Below are positions 25,167 through 37,152 of a DNA stretch of 64,000 nt, piece by piece. Numbering within the stretch: position 1 is the stretch's first letter; the number at the start of each line of letters is the position of its first letter. Location: positions 20,168,350 through 20,232,349 of the forward strand of contig CM040452.1 in NCBI GenBank assembly GCA_022749755.1, read 5' to 3'. Origin of the DNA: Azadirachta indica (lineage: Eukaryota; Streptophyta; Magnoliopsida; Sapindales; Meliaceae). The position numbers and the translations under genes were made by a program. The notes below the pieces were generated by a model. It was not told where the DNA came from. It worked only from the letters and a program-made list of their open reading frames with translations, and made no database searches.

Positions 25167-25613
25167 ATGGGTCCTCCGACTGGAAAGGGAAAACGCAAAA
25201 TCGAAATTAAGAAGATTGAGAAACAAAATTTGAGAATGGTAACTTTCTCCAAACGACGCCAAGGTCTTTTCAAGAAAGCGCAAGAGTACGCCCAAAGAAC
25301 CGGTGCCGAAATCGCCGTTCTTGTTTTCTCGCCGGCGGGCAACACTTTTGTCCATGGGTCTCCTTCATTTGACGCGGTAGTTGAGAAATTCTTGATAGGC
25401 GGAAACAGTGGCCAAAAGGGTGTCAAGAATGGTGAATGTGAAACAGAAGCGCGCGGGTTCTTGGTGGGTTTGGAGGAGAAGATGAATGGGTGTCGGAGTG
25501 TGGATGAGTTGGCGACTGTGAAGGCGGAGTTGGAGGAGGTGAGACAGAAGGTTTTGCAGAGGCTCACACGCCTTGAGGAAGATGAATTTGTCAGTTCGTT
25601 GCTGAACTGTTGA
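25167..25613 (+). CDS. type I (M-alpha) MADS-box protein, AGL62-like
   Basis: Single-exon 148-aa protein. The start is the ATG in CCGCCATGGG; upstream in-frame codons include no ATG. Residues 8-66 form the MADS domain, with KIEIKKIEKQNLRMVTFSKR, GLFKKAQEYA and GAEIAVLVFSPAGN. The C-terminal third (from about 110) is a Glu/Lys/Leu-rich probable coiled coil (SVDELATVKAELEEV). The lack of introns and of a K domain, and the FSKRRQGLFKKA pattern, place it with type I M-alpha factors such as AGL61/AGL62. In Arabidopsis those act as nuclear heterodimers in the central cell and endosperm. It is short for the group (often 200-300 aa), so the C-terminus may be reduced. It lies between the two MurA copies on the opposite strand. 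Confidence 0.9.
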   Translation: MGPPTGKGKRKIEIKKIEKQNLRMVTFSKRRQGLFKKAQEYAQRTGAEIAVLVFSPAGNTFVHGSPSFDAVVEKFLIGGNSGQKGVKNGECETEARGFLVGLEEKMNGCRSVDELATVKAELEEVRQKVLQRLTRLEEDEFVSSLLNC

Positions 25614-26580
25614 CTCACTTTTGCCGGTGAAGATTGAATTAGGGTTTGCTCCGATCAACAGAGAACACGAATTTAGAAAGTACTTGTAATTAGAGGTTTA
25701 GGGTTTAGTTGATAACTTTTAGAGAAAGGGGAGACTTGAATTCTGTGTAATTAATTAATCATCTTTGATTTCAATTGAAGAGTTCATCAATTTTGTTCTA
25801 CTAATTAATTGTGGTTTATAAATCTCTCACAATATACTGTATTCTGCCTTCTCTTTTGTTCAATTACAAGTTCGAATTTTGTTCATACTGCACTTTTCTT
25901 TTGGTGAGTGTTTTAAGTTTGCAGTCTGGTTAGCGGCTATACGATTTTCTTTTCATTGTTAAAGGATTTTGTGGACTTTTAAGAAAAGAAGAAAGAAATG
26001 TTGCAAATCTGAAATTTTGAATTACATTACTCAACAACGTCATTTAATATTAGTGTAGTAAAAAGAAAAAAGTTAAAAAAAAAAAAAGATTAAGAAAAGA
26101 AGAAAGACGTGTGCTGCTAGAAATACAATGAACTATTACTATTTGCAGCAGCCCAAAAAAAAAAAATTAACAAGCTCTTTTACATCAGCTTTTACATTTG
26201 AGAAAGGGACACAGCTTCCATAATGCAGCCATCATCTGAGATTCTTCAGCTTGGAAAAACTTCAAAAACCTATACATTCACTGGATATGAAAGCTGTCTG
26301 CTAAATATATTCCAAAAGTAAGCAATAGATGAGTGGTTAGCCTGTGAAAATTGGTTTAGCTGGCAGCATCCATAATCGCTGTAATAGAAGATCTGGAATT
26401 GATCTCCAACCACACCGCAGGATATGGAATTTAAGTAGGGGAGAGGACCATTCAGGACAAGCCCACGCCCAAAAACATAAAAGAATAGAATATAGGGATA
26501 GATGATCCATGGGTAGGACCGTAGGAAAATAATGCCATGTTATAGAAAGCGATATGCAAATTAAGCAGATATCACATTTG
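25614..26580. other. intergenic region between MADS gene and MurA copy B
   Basis: Probable MADS 3' UTR followed by MurA copy B 3' flank (convergent ends). There is no supportable reading frame. The similarity between the two MurA loci stops about here, close to the stop codon. Confidence 0.6.
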
Positions 26581-29500
26581 TCATAGCAGATAGGCCATGG
26601 CAATTGATCTTTTGATATCAGCTCCCAAAAGCTGAAGCTTGGCTTCTATGTTCTCATAACCACGGTCAATATGAGCAATGCCACTAATCGCAGTGGTTCC
26701 ATCTGCAGCCAACCCGGCTAATACCAAGGACACCCCACCCCTCAAATCAGCAGCACTAACCTGAGAACCATGCAAGGCACTGCCAAAAGAATTCAAAGGG
26801 ATTAGCACAATCAAATTTAAGTTTAGGTAGATATAAACATCTAAAATTCCAAGGCAGAAAATGATGTACCTTCTGTTCTCTCTCCCGAAAACCAGTGCAG
26901 CGCTCCCACAGACCTGAATTTTTGCTCCAAGCTTCTGCAATTCTCTTGCTATCCAAACGAGAGGACAAAAAGTAGACATATAAATCCAGTGCAGATAATG
27001 GAAACAAATTTAGTACCATAAGCTTTTGAGAAAGCCAAAGGGAAACCAATTTTGAGCGTCGGCACACTAGAAAAGTATTGTACTGTGTCAACCATTTTGC
27101 AGAACATTGAGGTGCCTGATTTTGGAAGAATTAAAAATCACAGCAAAGGATGACAATTTGATTGCTACATACTTCTGCAATTTATTGATAACGCAACAAG
27201 CACCACATAGAAATACATATAAACAAAACAGAAGGATATTTTAACAAATCATACAGCTTGAAAGAAATCTGCTTTGAAGTGAACCAATGAGCTTGACAGT
27301 GGTAATAAAAATAAAAAGTAATGTGCCCTCTTTTGCAAATACTTGTCGTGATAAGAAAAAAATAAAAAGGTTAAAAAGTTTGGGTGAAAATAATTATTTG
27401 ATGCCATATTGTATTTGATCAATTGACCACATACCATGGCCCATGCGTTTTTCGAACACAGATTCCTCCAGAATACTTGAACCACTACATGTAGTGAATA
27501 ATGCCATCGTTTGAGGTTGGAGATCTGTAGGAAACCCGGGAAATGGACTTGTCTTAACATCGAAACCTCGCAAATTCTCATGAACGTTTTCTGGGATTGC
27601 TGAAACCTGGAATACCAATCAGTCATCATGCCTGAAGCAGCTAGCCAGAGGAAAAGAAAGACGAAAAACAAAATAAAAAGAAATTCCCTTACCTCCAGAG
27701 TGTCCCGATTAAATTGCGTAATTTTGCAACCAGCAATTGTCAGTTTGTCTATTAGACATGATACGTGGGAAGGAATTACAGGTGATAGTGAGATACGCGA
27801 GCGAGTAATTGCTGCAGCCAGCATAAAGGTGCCTGCTTCAATTCGATCTGGTGACACAGAAAATTCTGAACCATGCAATTGGTATTTTCCCTGAATTAAA
27901 ATTTTGTCACTTCCTGCTCCATGCACACAAGCCCCACTGTCATTCAAGAAACGAGCAAGATCAACCACCTCTGGTTCCTGTGGGTGAAAATTTGGGAAAA
28001 GAATTCACTTCAATAATTCAGTTAATTCCATGAGACAAGAGAACAGTAACGGCCCCTTCATCTTCCTCACAACAAGAAAGTAAAAGGAGCAGCAAGATGT
28101 ATCAGATCATACTTTGGCAACATTTGAAAGCACAGTCACTCCATCAGCCATAGAAGCTGCCATCATAAGAGTTTCGGTTGCCCCAACGCTTGGGAATCAA
28201 GGTGGAAAGTTCCCCCAACCAATCCTCTGCCATTAGCGGCACGTGCTAGCACTTTCCCATCCCTGTAACGATGAAGAATATAACATTTTTTGTCTGCTTA
28301 CATATTCAGTCAGTTCATAAATTCCAGACAGTTGGGTTTTGTTCTTGCCAGACCCCACTTTTCTTGCCTGTTTACAGACTTTTTTATTATATTGGCAATA
28401 GACCAGACAAGCAAACATCAAGTTATACCCCTGCAGATGCTAGGTTAAAAAATTTACATGAGAAAATGTTGCCTCAAAATACTAGAGCTGTAACTTGCTC
28501 AATGACCAATTTTTATGAAGTTCATCGGTTAGGTCCTAAAGTGCTTAGCCTATAATTGAAGCCTATTAAATATGTTGCTTCCCTTGTTAACTAAGGTAAG
28601 ATCAAGGTGTTTCTTTGGCTCCAAAAAGATGCCGATTACAATGTCCTCTGTCTTTTCTTCTGACAAGTTGAAAACATTAGTTCACATGATAACTCTTCCT
28701 AAAGAACAGTAATTGCCAAGGAAACATTCTAAAAGCCACACATCCACACCAGAAAATACAGTTCCGTTCTAACCACAGAAGAAAATGAGAACAACAGTAA
28801 TGCTAGATCACCTAAACGTCAATCTAGATCTTCCAATATGGAGAATAATCCACATGATCAAAATAATAAGATATAACAGTAGAAACAAACATCTTGCTTA
28901 CTCTCCACGAAAAAAGGATTACTTCCTTCACCTTCCAATTGTACAGTTTGATCATATCTAGACCATTCCTTACATTACGCTCCCACTCTATAGTTCCTCC
29001 ATTAATCAATACATTACCACACAGCAAATTCTTAACTTATTTAAATATCATTTCCCACATCCGGGATTAGTAGCTGGCCATAAACGTCTTCAAATTAACA
29101 ACTTCACAACACACTAGCATTAGAAAACAATGTGATCCTCAGCATGACATGAGCTTATTGTAAAAAAAAATTGAAAGAAAAAAAAAGGCACTTATCTGAT
29201 CTCCACCACAGCCCCAAGAGCCCTTAACCCACGAACGTACAGATCTACAGGTCTTTCCCCAATATCACACCCACCAAGCAAACCCACAGCAGCTTCACCG
29301 AACCGAGCCAGCAACGACCCAATCACAAAAAATCCACCTCGAATTTTCTTCATTTCCTCCAAACACGGCTCGACGGACGCAACACAATCACTGTTAACCA
29401 CTATACCATTGTGGCCAACGTTAACGTCAATCTCAGCGCCTAGCGACCGCAAAATCGAAAGCATTGATTTGGTATCTGGCAAGTTAGTGGACACATTATG

Positions 29501-29740
29501 AAGCAGAGAAGAGTTTGAGCACAAGAGAGTGGCAGCCAGGAGAGAAAGAGAAGAATTTTTAGACCCGGAGATTGGAACGTGACCCGAGAGAGTCGTGGGC
29601 CCTGTGATGGTAAGAGTTTCGGGTTTTGGGACATGGTTTTCTGGAGTCGGAATTAGGGTTTTCTGCATTTGTGGAAGTGAGAAAGAGAGGGATACATTGT
29701 AGAGCTTAAGCGGTTTAGGATAAGAGAGTGAAGTTGCCAT
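26581..29740 (-). CDS. murA: MurA-like UDP-GlcNAc 1-carboxyvinyltransferase, copy B (one-base frameshift; status open)
   Basis: Six exons (minus): 29740-29196, 28262-28113, 27977-27693, 27606-27435, 26948-26870, 26779-26581. If one base were restored near 28190 they would encode 476 aa: E. coli-length MurA (419) plus about 55 N-terminal residues rich in Ser/Leu, consistent with a plastid transit peptide. MurA joins PEP to UDP-GlcNAc, the first committed step of peptidoglycan synthesis. Conserved positions are Lys61 (ISGSKN, E. coli Lys22), Arg134 (Arg91), Cys158 in [13 protein letters not shown] (Cys115), the Asp in FPTDLQPQ (Asp305) and the Arg in [13 protein letters not shown] (Arg397). Oddities: exon 2 is one base short compared with copy A (CCAAGCG, against a putative CCAAAGCG), and the intron 1 donor reads ATCAG/ATAAGT instead of GT. 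Without splicing, translation stops after 182 residues. Intron 1 is 933 nt, against about 300 in copy A. Confidence 0.8.
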
Positions 29741-30311
29741 TTTCGTTAAAGAAGAAAGAAAGAGAGGGGTGCAATGTTGGGTTTAAGCAGGTTTCTATTA
29801 TGAAAGAGTAATGAAGTTAAATAGAAAGATATAGACTAGTCCAGGGTTTAAGCGGTCCCGGATAATACAGTTAAAAAGAAAGACAGGGTTTAAGCGGTCG
29901 TCTTCGATAATAGCCGCAATTTTGCCCGACAAAAGTTACAGGCAGACAAAACATCATTTTCCATGATTTTATGTTATCTAAAATTTTTTTAATTAATTTA
30001 ATAATTTAAAATCTTGCAGTAATATGAAAGTTTATTAATTAATCAAAAATTTTACTTCTATTTATTAAATAAGGGAAAAGTTGAACGGGTCTTCCTCCTC
30101 TCTTTAAAAACAAGCCATGAAAATAGAAAAAAAGGACTAATAAAAACCGCACAAAAAAAACTGTAAGTCTCTCCATTTTTCGTATAAAAATGTGATCTTT
30201 GGAACTTAAACCTTCAAGCTCTCACAAATCCTCACCCGGGAGCTATACAATACGCTATAGTATAGATAGAAATTAATAGAATATTATAATATAATAGATA
30301 TAATAATTAGT
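29741..30311. other. divergent intergenic region, MurA copy B / Ole e 1-like gene
   Basis: Shared upstream region of two genes transcribed away from each other. It holds a candidate TATA box for the right-hand gene. No other feature is recognised. Confidence 0.6.
30183..30190 (+). promoter_or_regulatory. candidate TATA box of the Ole e 1-like gene
   Basis: TATAAAAA about 120 bp upstream of the start codon, consistent with a leader of about 95 nt. Many AT-rich alternatives exist nearby. Confidence 0.45.
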
Positions 30312-30809
30312 ATGGCAAAGGCTATCCAATTTGCAGCGGTGATAGCCACGGCCATCTGCTTCTCTTCTCTCGTCGGCTCGGCGGTCGCCAACAGCCATCC
30401 AACGTTGTTGGTTGAAGGCAGGGTGTATTGCGACAAGTGTCGGGTGCAGTTCGAGACGAAGCTAAGTGAACCAGTAGAAGGCGCCACGGTGGCGTTGGAA
30501 TGCAGAACAAGTGACACGGAGGAGGTGGTGTACACCCACGAGGTTGAGACTGACAGGAACGGAGCATATATGATTCCTGCGGAGAGCGGGCATGCTGAGT
30601 TGATATGCGAAGTTGTTTTGGTGAACAGTCCTAATGAGGAGTGCAATGAGATCATAGCCGGAGCCAGCCGGGCTAGGATTGTTCTGAGCACCAACTCGGG
30701 AGTGGCTGAGCCGGTTCGCCATGCAAATGCTCTTGGATTCATGGGGAAGCAAGCAGTTGCAGGGTGCGACAAAGTTCTTGAAGACATGGGAAATATTAAT
30801 GAAGTTTAA
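30312..30809 (+). CDS. Ole e 1-like secreted protein (LAT52/pollen-protein family)
   Basis: Intronless, 165 aa. Residues 1-26 form a signal peptide with a hydrophobic core (AAVIATAICFSSLVGSA), so the protein is secreted to the apoplast. The family signature VEGRVYCDKCRVQFE follows at about 36-50. Further cysteines occur in VALEC, ELICEV, NEECNE and VAGCDK, giving the six-Cys pattern of Ole e 1 domains, and a late ANALGFM block matches the conserved C-terminal region. Family members occur in pollen and other organs, where LAT52 types aid pollen-tube growth. Expression cannot be read here. A long antisense open frame covering this gene is a composition shadow. Confidence 0.92.
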   Translation: MAKAIQFAAVIATAICFSSLVGSAVANSHPTLLVEGRVYCDKCRVQFETKLSEPVEGATVALECRTSDTEEVVYTHEVETDRNGAYMIPAESGHAELICEVVLVNSPNEECNEIIAGASRARIVLSTNSGVAEPVRHANALGFMGKQAVAGCDKVLEDMGNINEV

Positions 30810-31670
30810 TTAACTAATTACACAGTTAGCCCATGTTAATGTCATGTTGTTAATTGGCTACGCTTTTGCCAACTTTAATAATAATCAAGATATTTTAATT
30901 ATTAGTAGCATCTCATGGGTGAGTGAGTGTAATGAGGACTATTTTATGTAATAAATTATTAACTAAATTAATTTTTTTTCTTTTTTATTTAGCATTCATT
31001 TGTTGCCTATAATATACGAGTACTTTATTTATTTATTTACTGAAAAAAATCTAATTTTAATTTATATTAAGGTTTTGATGAGTGTTAATTAATTTAATTA
31101 ACAAAATATAATTATAGAAAAAATTTTATATGGATTTATAGAGAAGTAAGTCTAACCCGACATTCAGTTGCTTGCAAAGGCCAGACAGAGACAGAATAAT
31201 GGTCGGTCAATCTTTTAAAATTTGAACTCGATTCCTACGCAAAAGGCGTGACTCAGTGGCCCGCACAAAACTTACCTAATTGGGCCCAGAGCGGGGTATT
31301 CTCAAAAATCAAAATAACCTAATATAAATTTCCATTATTTGAATTAAGCTAATTACTTTTTTTATTTTATTATGAAAATTCACATTATGATATATATATA
31401 TATAATTTCTGAACCTAATATATGTCATTTTGTATAATTTGTTAATAAAATTTTATGTATTTATTTTGTTGTAAAGTCTCTGTCTTATGTTGTTTTATTT
31501 ATTTAGGTTTGGTACCATATAATATGAAAAATAATGAATGGAGGACGATATTGGGTGAACCTTTCTGATCTTATTATCTTACAGTATTTGATTTTGATAA
31601 ATGTGGGCCTAACCAACTCCACCAAACCCAAGTCAAGTAAATGACTTGCTTGCGTTTTAACAACGCCAAC

Positions 31671-31706
<36 letters not shown>

Positions 31707-32828
31707 GCCTCACCCACACCAATTATTGCCAAACATTGCAAACACACCCCCTCTTATATTTTCACATTTTAAATCATATATATTTATATATATAAAATAT
31801 ATTTTTAACTTGAATTTTTATTTTTATTTCTATTTTTTAACGCAAATGTTAGATTGCTGTGGATATTTTTCCTTTTTTGTTTTTACAGCGACAATATGTA
31901 ATGTATGTTGTGGATGCTTTAAAGCTAAGCCAAGCTAATAGTTGATAAATTTTTCTTAAATTATATAATATTTTAATTTATATAATTATTTTAAATTCAT
32001 TCTTTTATCATCATTCATAAAACTGAAAGCATTATTCTTAAGTTCAATTCATAATGTTACATAAAATTATTATTGACTTTCAAGGGTCCAAAAGCTCAAC
32101 CATTTTTTTCTATAATTATAAAAAATAAATTAATGTACTAATAATAACAGCTCATAAATGTATGCATCCAACTCTCATCTAACCCAACTAATTATTTTTA
32201 CACCATTTCTGAAGTTCTCTTGTAGAATTAATTTTTAAATATTCATGATTTCCTTAGACGAAAAAATTTATTATTATAGTATAATAATAATAGAAATGAA
32301 AAGAGATTTTCAAGATCAATCAAAATTTGTAACTCCAAATATGTAATTTTCTAGAATTTGTAATTTAGATTATAAAAACGCAAAATTGTTAAATAGTTGG
32401 ACAAGTAACATTGATTAATGATTAAGCTAACAACATTAAATAATGGACAATAAAATGACAAATTATATCGCTAGACATTAATTAATATTTTTAAGCAATT
32501 ATGTATTATGAATTTTAAGATTTCGAATTATCAATTTTGTTTTAGATGTCAGTATATTTTAATATTAACACCAAACCCATATTTTAGAACCTAATTTTAA
32601 AATTAATTAATTGAAAAAAAAAAATAAACAAAACAAAAGGGAAGGCACGTCCAATAAAGACCATTTCGATTCATTTGTTTTAACTTTCTAAGTTGTTTTT
32701 AAAGTCTATTCTATGCTATTTTCTATATTCTGTTCATAGACTCATCAGAAAACCCTATTAGCGTTCTTTCTCTGCAAGAAGAAGAGAGAAAAAAGAGAAG
32801 GAAAAAAAAAAAAAATCCAATCTTCCAA
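30810..32828. other. intergenic region upstream of UBC gene
   Basis: The 3' flank of the Ole e 1-like gene, then AT-rich DNA with a CT microsatellite. Near 31200-31310 is a short GC-richer stretch that could be a repeat fragment. The last ~150 bases are probably the UBC leader. No further gene is supported. Confidence 0.55.
31675..31704. repeat. (TC)15 microsatellite
   Basis: Uninterrupted TC run in intergenic DNA. Confidence 0.95.
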
Positions 32829-35800
32829 ATGGCTAACAGTAATCTCCCTCGACGAATCATCAAGGTTTCTCTCTCTTTCTCCTCCTCGCTCGATCCCTCT
32901 CTTCATTTATCAGATCGGTTCAAGTTTAATTTCCCAAAAAATTGAGACTAAATCTTATATTTTTTAATTATTTCGGTTAAGGGGAACACTCGATTGAATT
33001 TAGATGCTCTAATTCTGCTATTAGGGTTTATAGAGGGGTGGGTTCCGATTGTTTGTGAATTTGATAGCGCAACTGAAGAATCTGAAGCTTAATTAAGTGC
33101 TTTATCGATGATTGAATTGAGAAATTAGGGGTTTTTCTGATGGTTTTGATTTGTTTTTAACTTTTTGTTCTTCTGTGATCCACAAAGGAAACCCAGCGTC
33201 TTCTCAGTGAACCAGGTAAGTGCTTGGTTCTCTCTCCCTTTCCTTTGTTATTTTTCCTTTTGAATTTTTTGTCTAATTTGTTAGTTCTTTTTCTCAGTAA
33301 ATCTTGAGGGAATGTGCATATTATACTATTTTAAATATTACAAAATATGTGCTTTGTAAGCTTTAGATTTTACTGTGGTTATTGAGTGTTGAGGTGATTT
33401 GTGGATACAGCCCCGGGAATAAGTGCTTCCCCTTCGGAAGATAATATGCGATACTTTAATGTGATGATCCTTGGACCAACACAATCTCCTTATGAAGGTA
33501 AATTGCTTTCTGGTCCATTATTTGGCCTACATTAGTATTTTGCTGCTTGTTATTTTTGATGTTATAAATGTTAAACTTCTAGACCCATTTGGTTTTTGGA
33601 TGTTTGTTCATACTGAATTTTTATCCTGGACATTATATGATTGATTGCTGTGGTTGTCTTGATTTACTATGTTATTTGAGTTCTTGTGAATATGTGCTTA
33701 CTTTTGCTTCTAGTAATTAATTATCTTCATCTTCATTTTGGTAGATGTTGATACAAATTCAACAGTTTCTCATGAATTTGTGCTTAATTTATGCTTCTAG
33801 TTAAAGATTATTATATGTCTCCATTTTGATTCTGCTAGATGTTAATAAAAATTCGTTGTATATCAATTTTTTTTTTTAATATTTATACGATAAAGCAAAG
33901 ATATCCAATATTTTAGTTTATTAAGTTAATGCCAATTATAAAAAGATGTTTCATCTTGTTATGAAATGTTATTTTGGGTTTACTTGTGTCTAATATTTCT
34001 GTATGATATGGGACATTCTCTATTTTCCACTTTTGTTCAGGAGGAGTTTTCAAGTTGGAACTATTTTTGCCTGAAGAATATCCAATGGCTGCTCCAAAGG
34101 TACTTTTACTTGAATTTAGGGGTTCAATCTACCTGCAACTACCGTACATTTTTGAGGGATTGCTATTTGTTATTATAGTTGGGCCTTTTATTCTCCTAGA
34201 GTGTCATTCCAATATATATTGAATGTTAGAATGTCAAGTATCTCATTGCCTAAAGATATGAGAGCTTGGTTCTGATCTTAAATCTGCACCTGAATATAAT
34301 GTTCTGTGGAATGCATTATGCTATGTTGTTTTCTGATGCTGCATTTAGAGCAAATTTCTTTTATGCGACCTGATGTAAACAATAATGAAGCACCTTGCTG
34401 CCTCCTAGAACTTAGTTATTGGCTCTTTCAAGATTATTCCTTCTTTTTTCCTTTAACGAATCAAATACCTTTTTGTACTATTATGGGACATTAATATGAC
34501 ACCCTGAAGCACTCATATACTTGGCAAGGTTGTACTCAAATTAATATTTAACCAAATCAAAGTTTGGGCAATGCGGCTTTCTCATTTATGAGGTAGAAGC
34601 TAATGCCTCAGTGATCTGAATATCTTTCAAACCTGATTTTGAGTTTATTCAAGATTTACTCCTTGTGGCAGTCCTTGGTGCTTCCAGGTGAAACTTGTCT
34701 AGATAAAACTTGACACTTAAGAGATTGAGTCCTGCGTATCCACTTGCAACATGGTCTGCAAGATGTTTAAATATGGCAGGTGCTCAATTGCTTATTTATT
34801 CTGGATGGGAGATGATCTGTGGGATGTCTTTTTGATGATTTTCATTCAAGCCCTTTGATGACTACTAGTTCAAGCCATAATCTACATGGTCAATAACCTT
34901 TTTTGGCTGTGAATTTAGTTTCAATCTGAGCCAGGACATTATTCCTGAATGCACATTTTACTTTTAATTGGTGTCTCAGCTTGTGATCTGGGAATTTAAA
35001 TGGGCTCTGGCTGGTATGAAGGCTATGATCTCGACATAGTTTGAAATTATACTCAATCGGAACTGACTAGGGTCGAAGGTGGTTGACAGGTCTATTGAAA
35101 ATTACTTTTCCTCAAAGTCCTTCTTTACTACTTTGGTCCTGTTTGACTCATTTTCTTGAGACATTTGTTCAGTTCTTCTTCTATGATTATCTGTAATTGT
35201 CTGTACATACTGTCTATTGTTGTGCTCTAGCCATGAGTTTTGAGTTGTCTTTGTGAAAGTTATTATTCTAGGGTCATTATATCTCTACGTTTCTCTGTGA
35301 GACTGCCCAATACTGATGTCTCTTTAATTTTATATAATAATTTTCTTTGTTACAGGTTCGATTTCTCACCAAGATATATCATCCTAACATTGATAAGGTT
35401 GGTTGTTGCATCTTTTGTCTCTGATTTCTTTATTAGGCTGCATCTTTTGATCAGCACCATTTGTGATATCTACTTCTTCACTCATTTAAAATGAGATTCT
35501 TAATGCAGCTTGGAAGGATATGTCTTGATATTCTGAAAGACAAGTGGAGTCCTGCTCTACAGATTCGAACTGTACTTTTAAGGTATTTTGACTTGTGATT
35601 TCATAATAGTAGATTTCCTATTGTATAGGGACTTGTTTGATTGCCACTTCCAAGGCAAGAAAACTTTTTACTTCTGAGGGTGAGAACTTGAACAGTTTGA
35701 ACAGTAATTTTTCAATTTATAATCATGGAGTACTTGTACTGATATTATTGGCACCAATTTTCTGCTAGCATTCAAGCACTTCTGAGTGCTCCTAACCCGG

Positions 35801-36069
35801 ATGATCCTCTCTCCGAGAACATTGCCAAGCACTGGAAAACAAATGAGGCAGAAGCTGTCGAAACAGGTAATGCTTGAACTTTCCCCGGTTCGGTGATTTA
35901 GTATTCTGTTTAAGTTGATCATTTCAAACTGTAAATCACTAAATTTAGTAAAATAAGGTGACAAGAACAAAGGATGTCAGTCTCTTTCAATTATTCTTGT
36001 TAACACTGCAACTTTTCATGATGTATTGCAGCGAAGGAATGGACACGTTTATATGCCAGTGGTGCATGA
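32829..36069 (+). CDS. UBC35: ubiquitin-conjugating enzyme E2, UBC13 type (UBC35/UBC36)
   Basis: Eight exons: 32829-32864, 33188-33215, 33411-33497, 34041-34099, 35356-35397, 35509-35582, 35769-35866, 36032-36069. All introns are GT-AG and phases agree, giving 153 aa, exactly the length of plant UBC35/36. The protein is a single UBC fold: [14 protein letters not shown] helix 1, the [20 protein letters not shown] sheet, the [11 protein letters not shown] motif, catalytic Cys in [16 protein letters not shown], and the C-terminal [11 protein letters not shown] helix. With a UEV partner such as MMS2/UEV1, this E2 builds Lys63-linked ubiquitin chains in DNA-damage tolerance, iron and auxin responses. 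Exon 2 is a 28-nt microexon. UBC35 and UBC36 are near-identical, so the symbol is approximate. Confidence 0.96.
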
Positions 36070-37121
36070 TGATGATGATGTGGTGGAAACCTTCAGTCCC
36101 TTGAAATAACAATTGTGCAATGTATGCTATTAACTGTCTATTTAAAAATGGAAATTTGGAAGAATTGATGTTTGAACATTCAGAGATTGATATTCTGAAA
36201 GCTTCCTTGTTACTGTCCGTCAATTATTTTCTGCTGTCGGAAGCTTTGTCTTTGAACCTGTATGATTAGTTAATATATATACATTGTTCTCTGAACTCTA
36301 AAATACTGAATCATCAAGGATCATTCAGTGCTATATAGTAATTTTGAGATTTGGCTTATTTATTCAGGAAAGTTGTGCTTAGTGGCGTATTAATTGATTC
36401 AACTTGAGAATCAAGGCTACACCTACATAATAATTCAATTTTCAAAAATGTTGTTATTTTTGTTTGTTTTCTCCATCCCACTTTATTTTTCGTAATCCTT
36501 CTTATGAATAACTCACTAATTCTTTTTAGTTGACACAAACAATTGAATGAGTAGAACAGGGTGAATTGACTTGTAACAGAGGCTGTTTACATGGGTATGT
36601 TGTCTGCGATTAGAATGGGAGACTAACAGAGTTGCATAGTGGGAGGACTAGAAAAAAAAAAATTTACTTCTGATGGGTAAAGGAATCATAACTATGACTT
36701 ATTGTTCTTATTATTTTTTTTTAAAATGTTGATTCAATCCAATGGTAATTTGAAAATGCCAAAATTAAATAAGAGTTGACATCAAATTTATGTTTTAAGC
36801 GTGGGAGTATTATAATTTGTGTTTTTATATTTAAGAATATGAAGAAGAGAACATTTTAATTTAACATAATTGCATGTGATATTTTGAATTAAAACACAAG
36901 TCATTTAACGGCGTTGTATTCATCGTAATGAGTACACTGTGCATACCATCCACATTCGTTTGAGTTAGTTTTGGGTATGGAAAATTTCGTAATTGTCCTT
37001 TTTTTTTTTATTTCATATGGATAAATATATAAAGATAAAAAGTTCAAAAAGAAAAATGAAAATAGCCTTCTTCTAATTAACCTTAAACATATTAATTATG
37101 CTGAGGAAACTATATTGCGTC

Positions 37122-37123
<2 letters not shown>

Positions 37124-37152
<29 letters not shown>
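37124..37152. repeat. (ATT)n microsatellite
   Basis: About nine units of ATT. Confidence 0.9.

Noticed and set aside
25112..25618. Minus-strand 168-codon frame opposite the MADS gene
   Set aside because: Antisense shadow of a recognisable MADS domain, with no motif of its own.
21712..29740. Bacterial contamination or recent bacterial transfer as the source of MurA
   Set aside because: Both copies are split by introns, most with plant-like GT-AG borders, and have a transit-peptide-like extension. They lie between ordinary plant genes. A very old plastid-ancestor origin is more likely.
30284..30787. Long minus-strand open frame opposite the Ole e 1-like gene (167 codons)
   Set aside because: It lies wholly over a well-supported gene with a signal peptide and family signature. 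The antisense frame has no recognisable domain.
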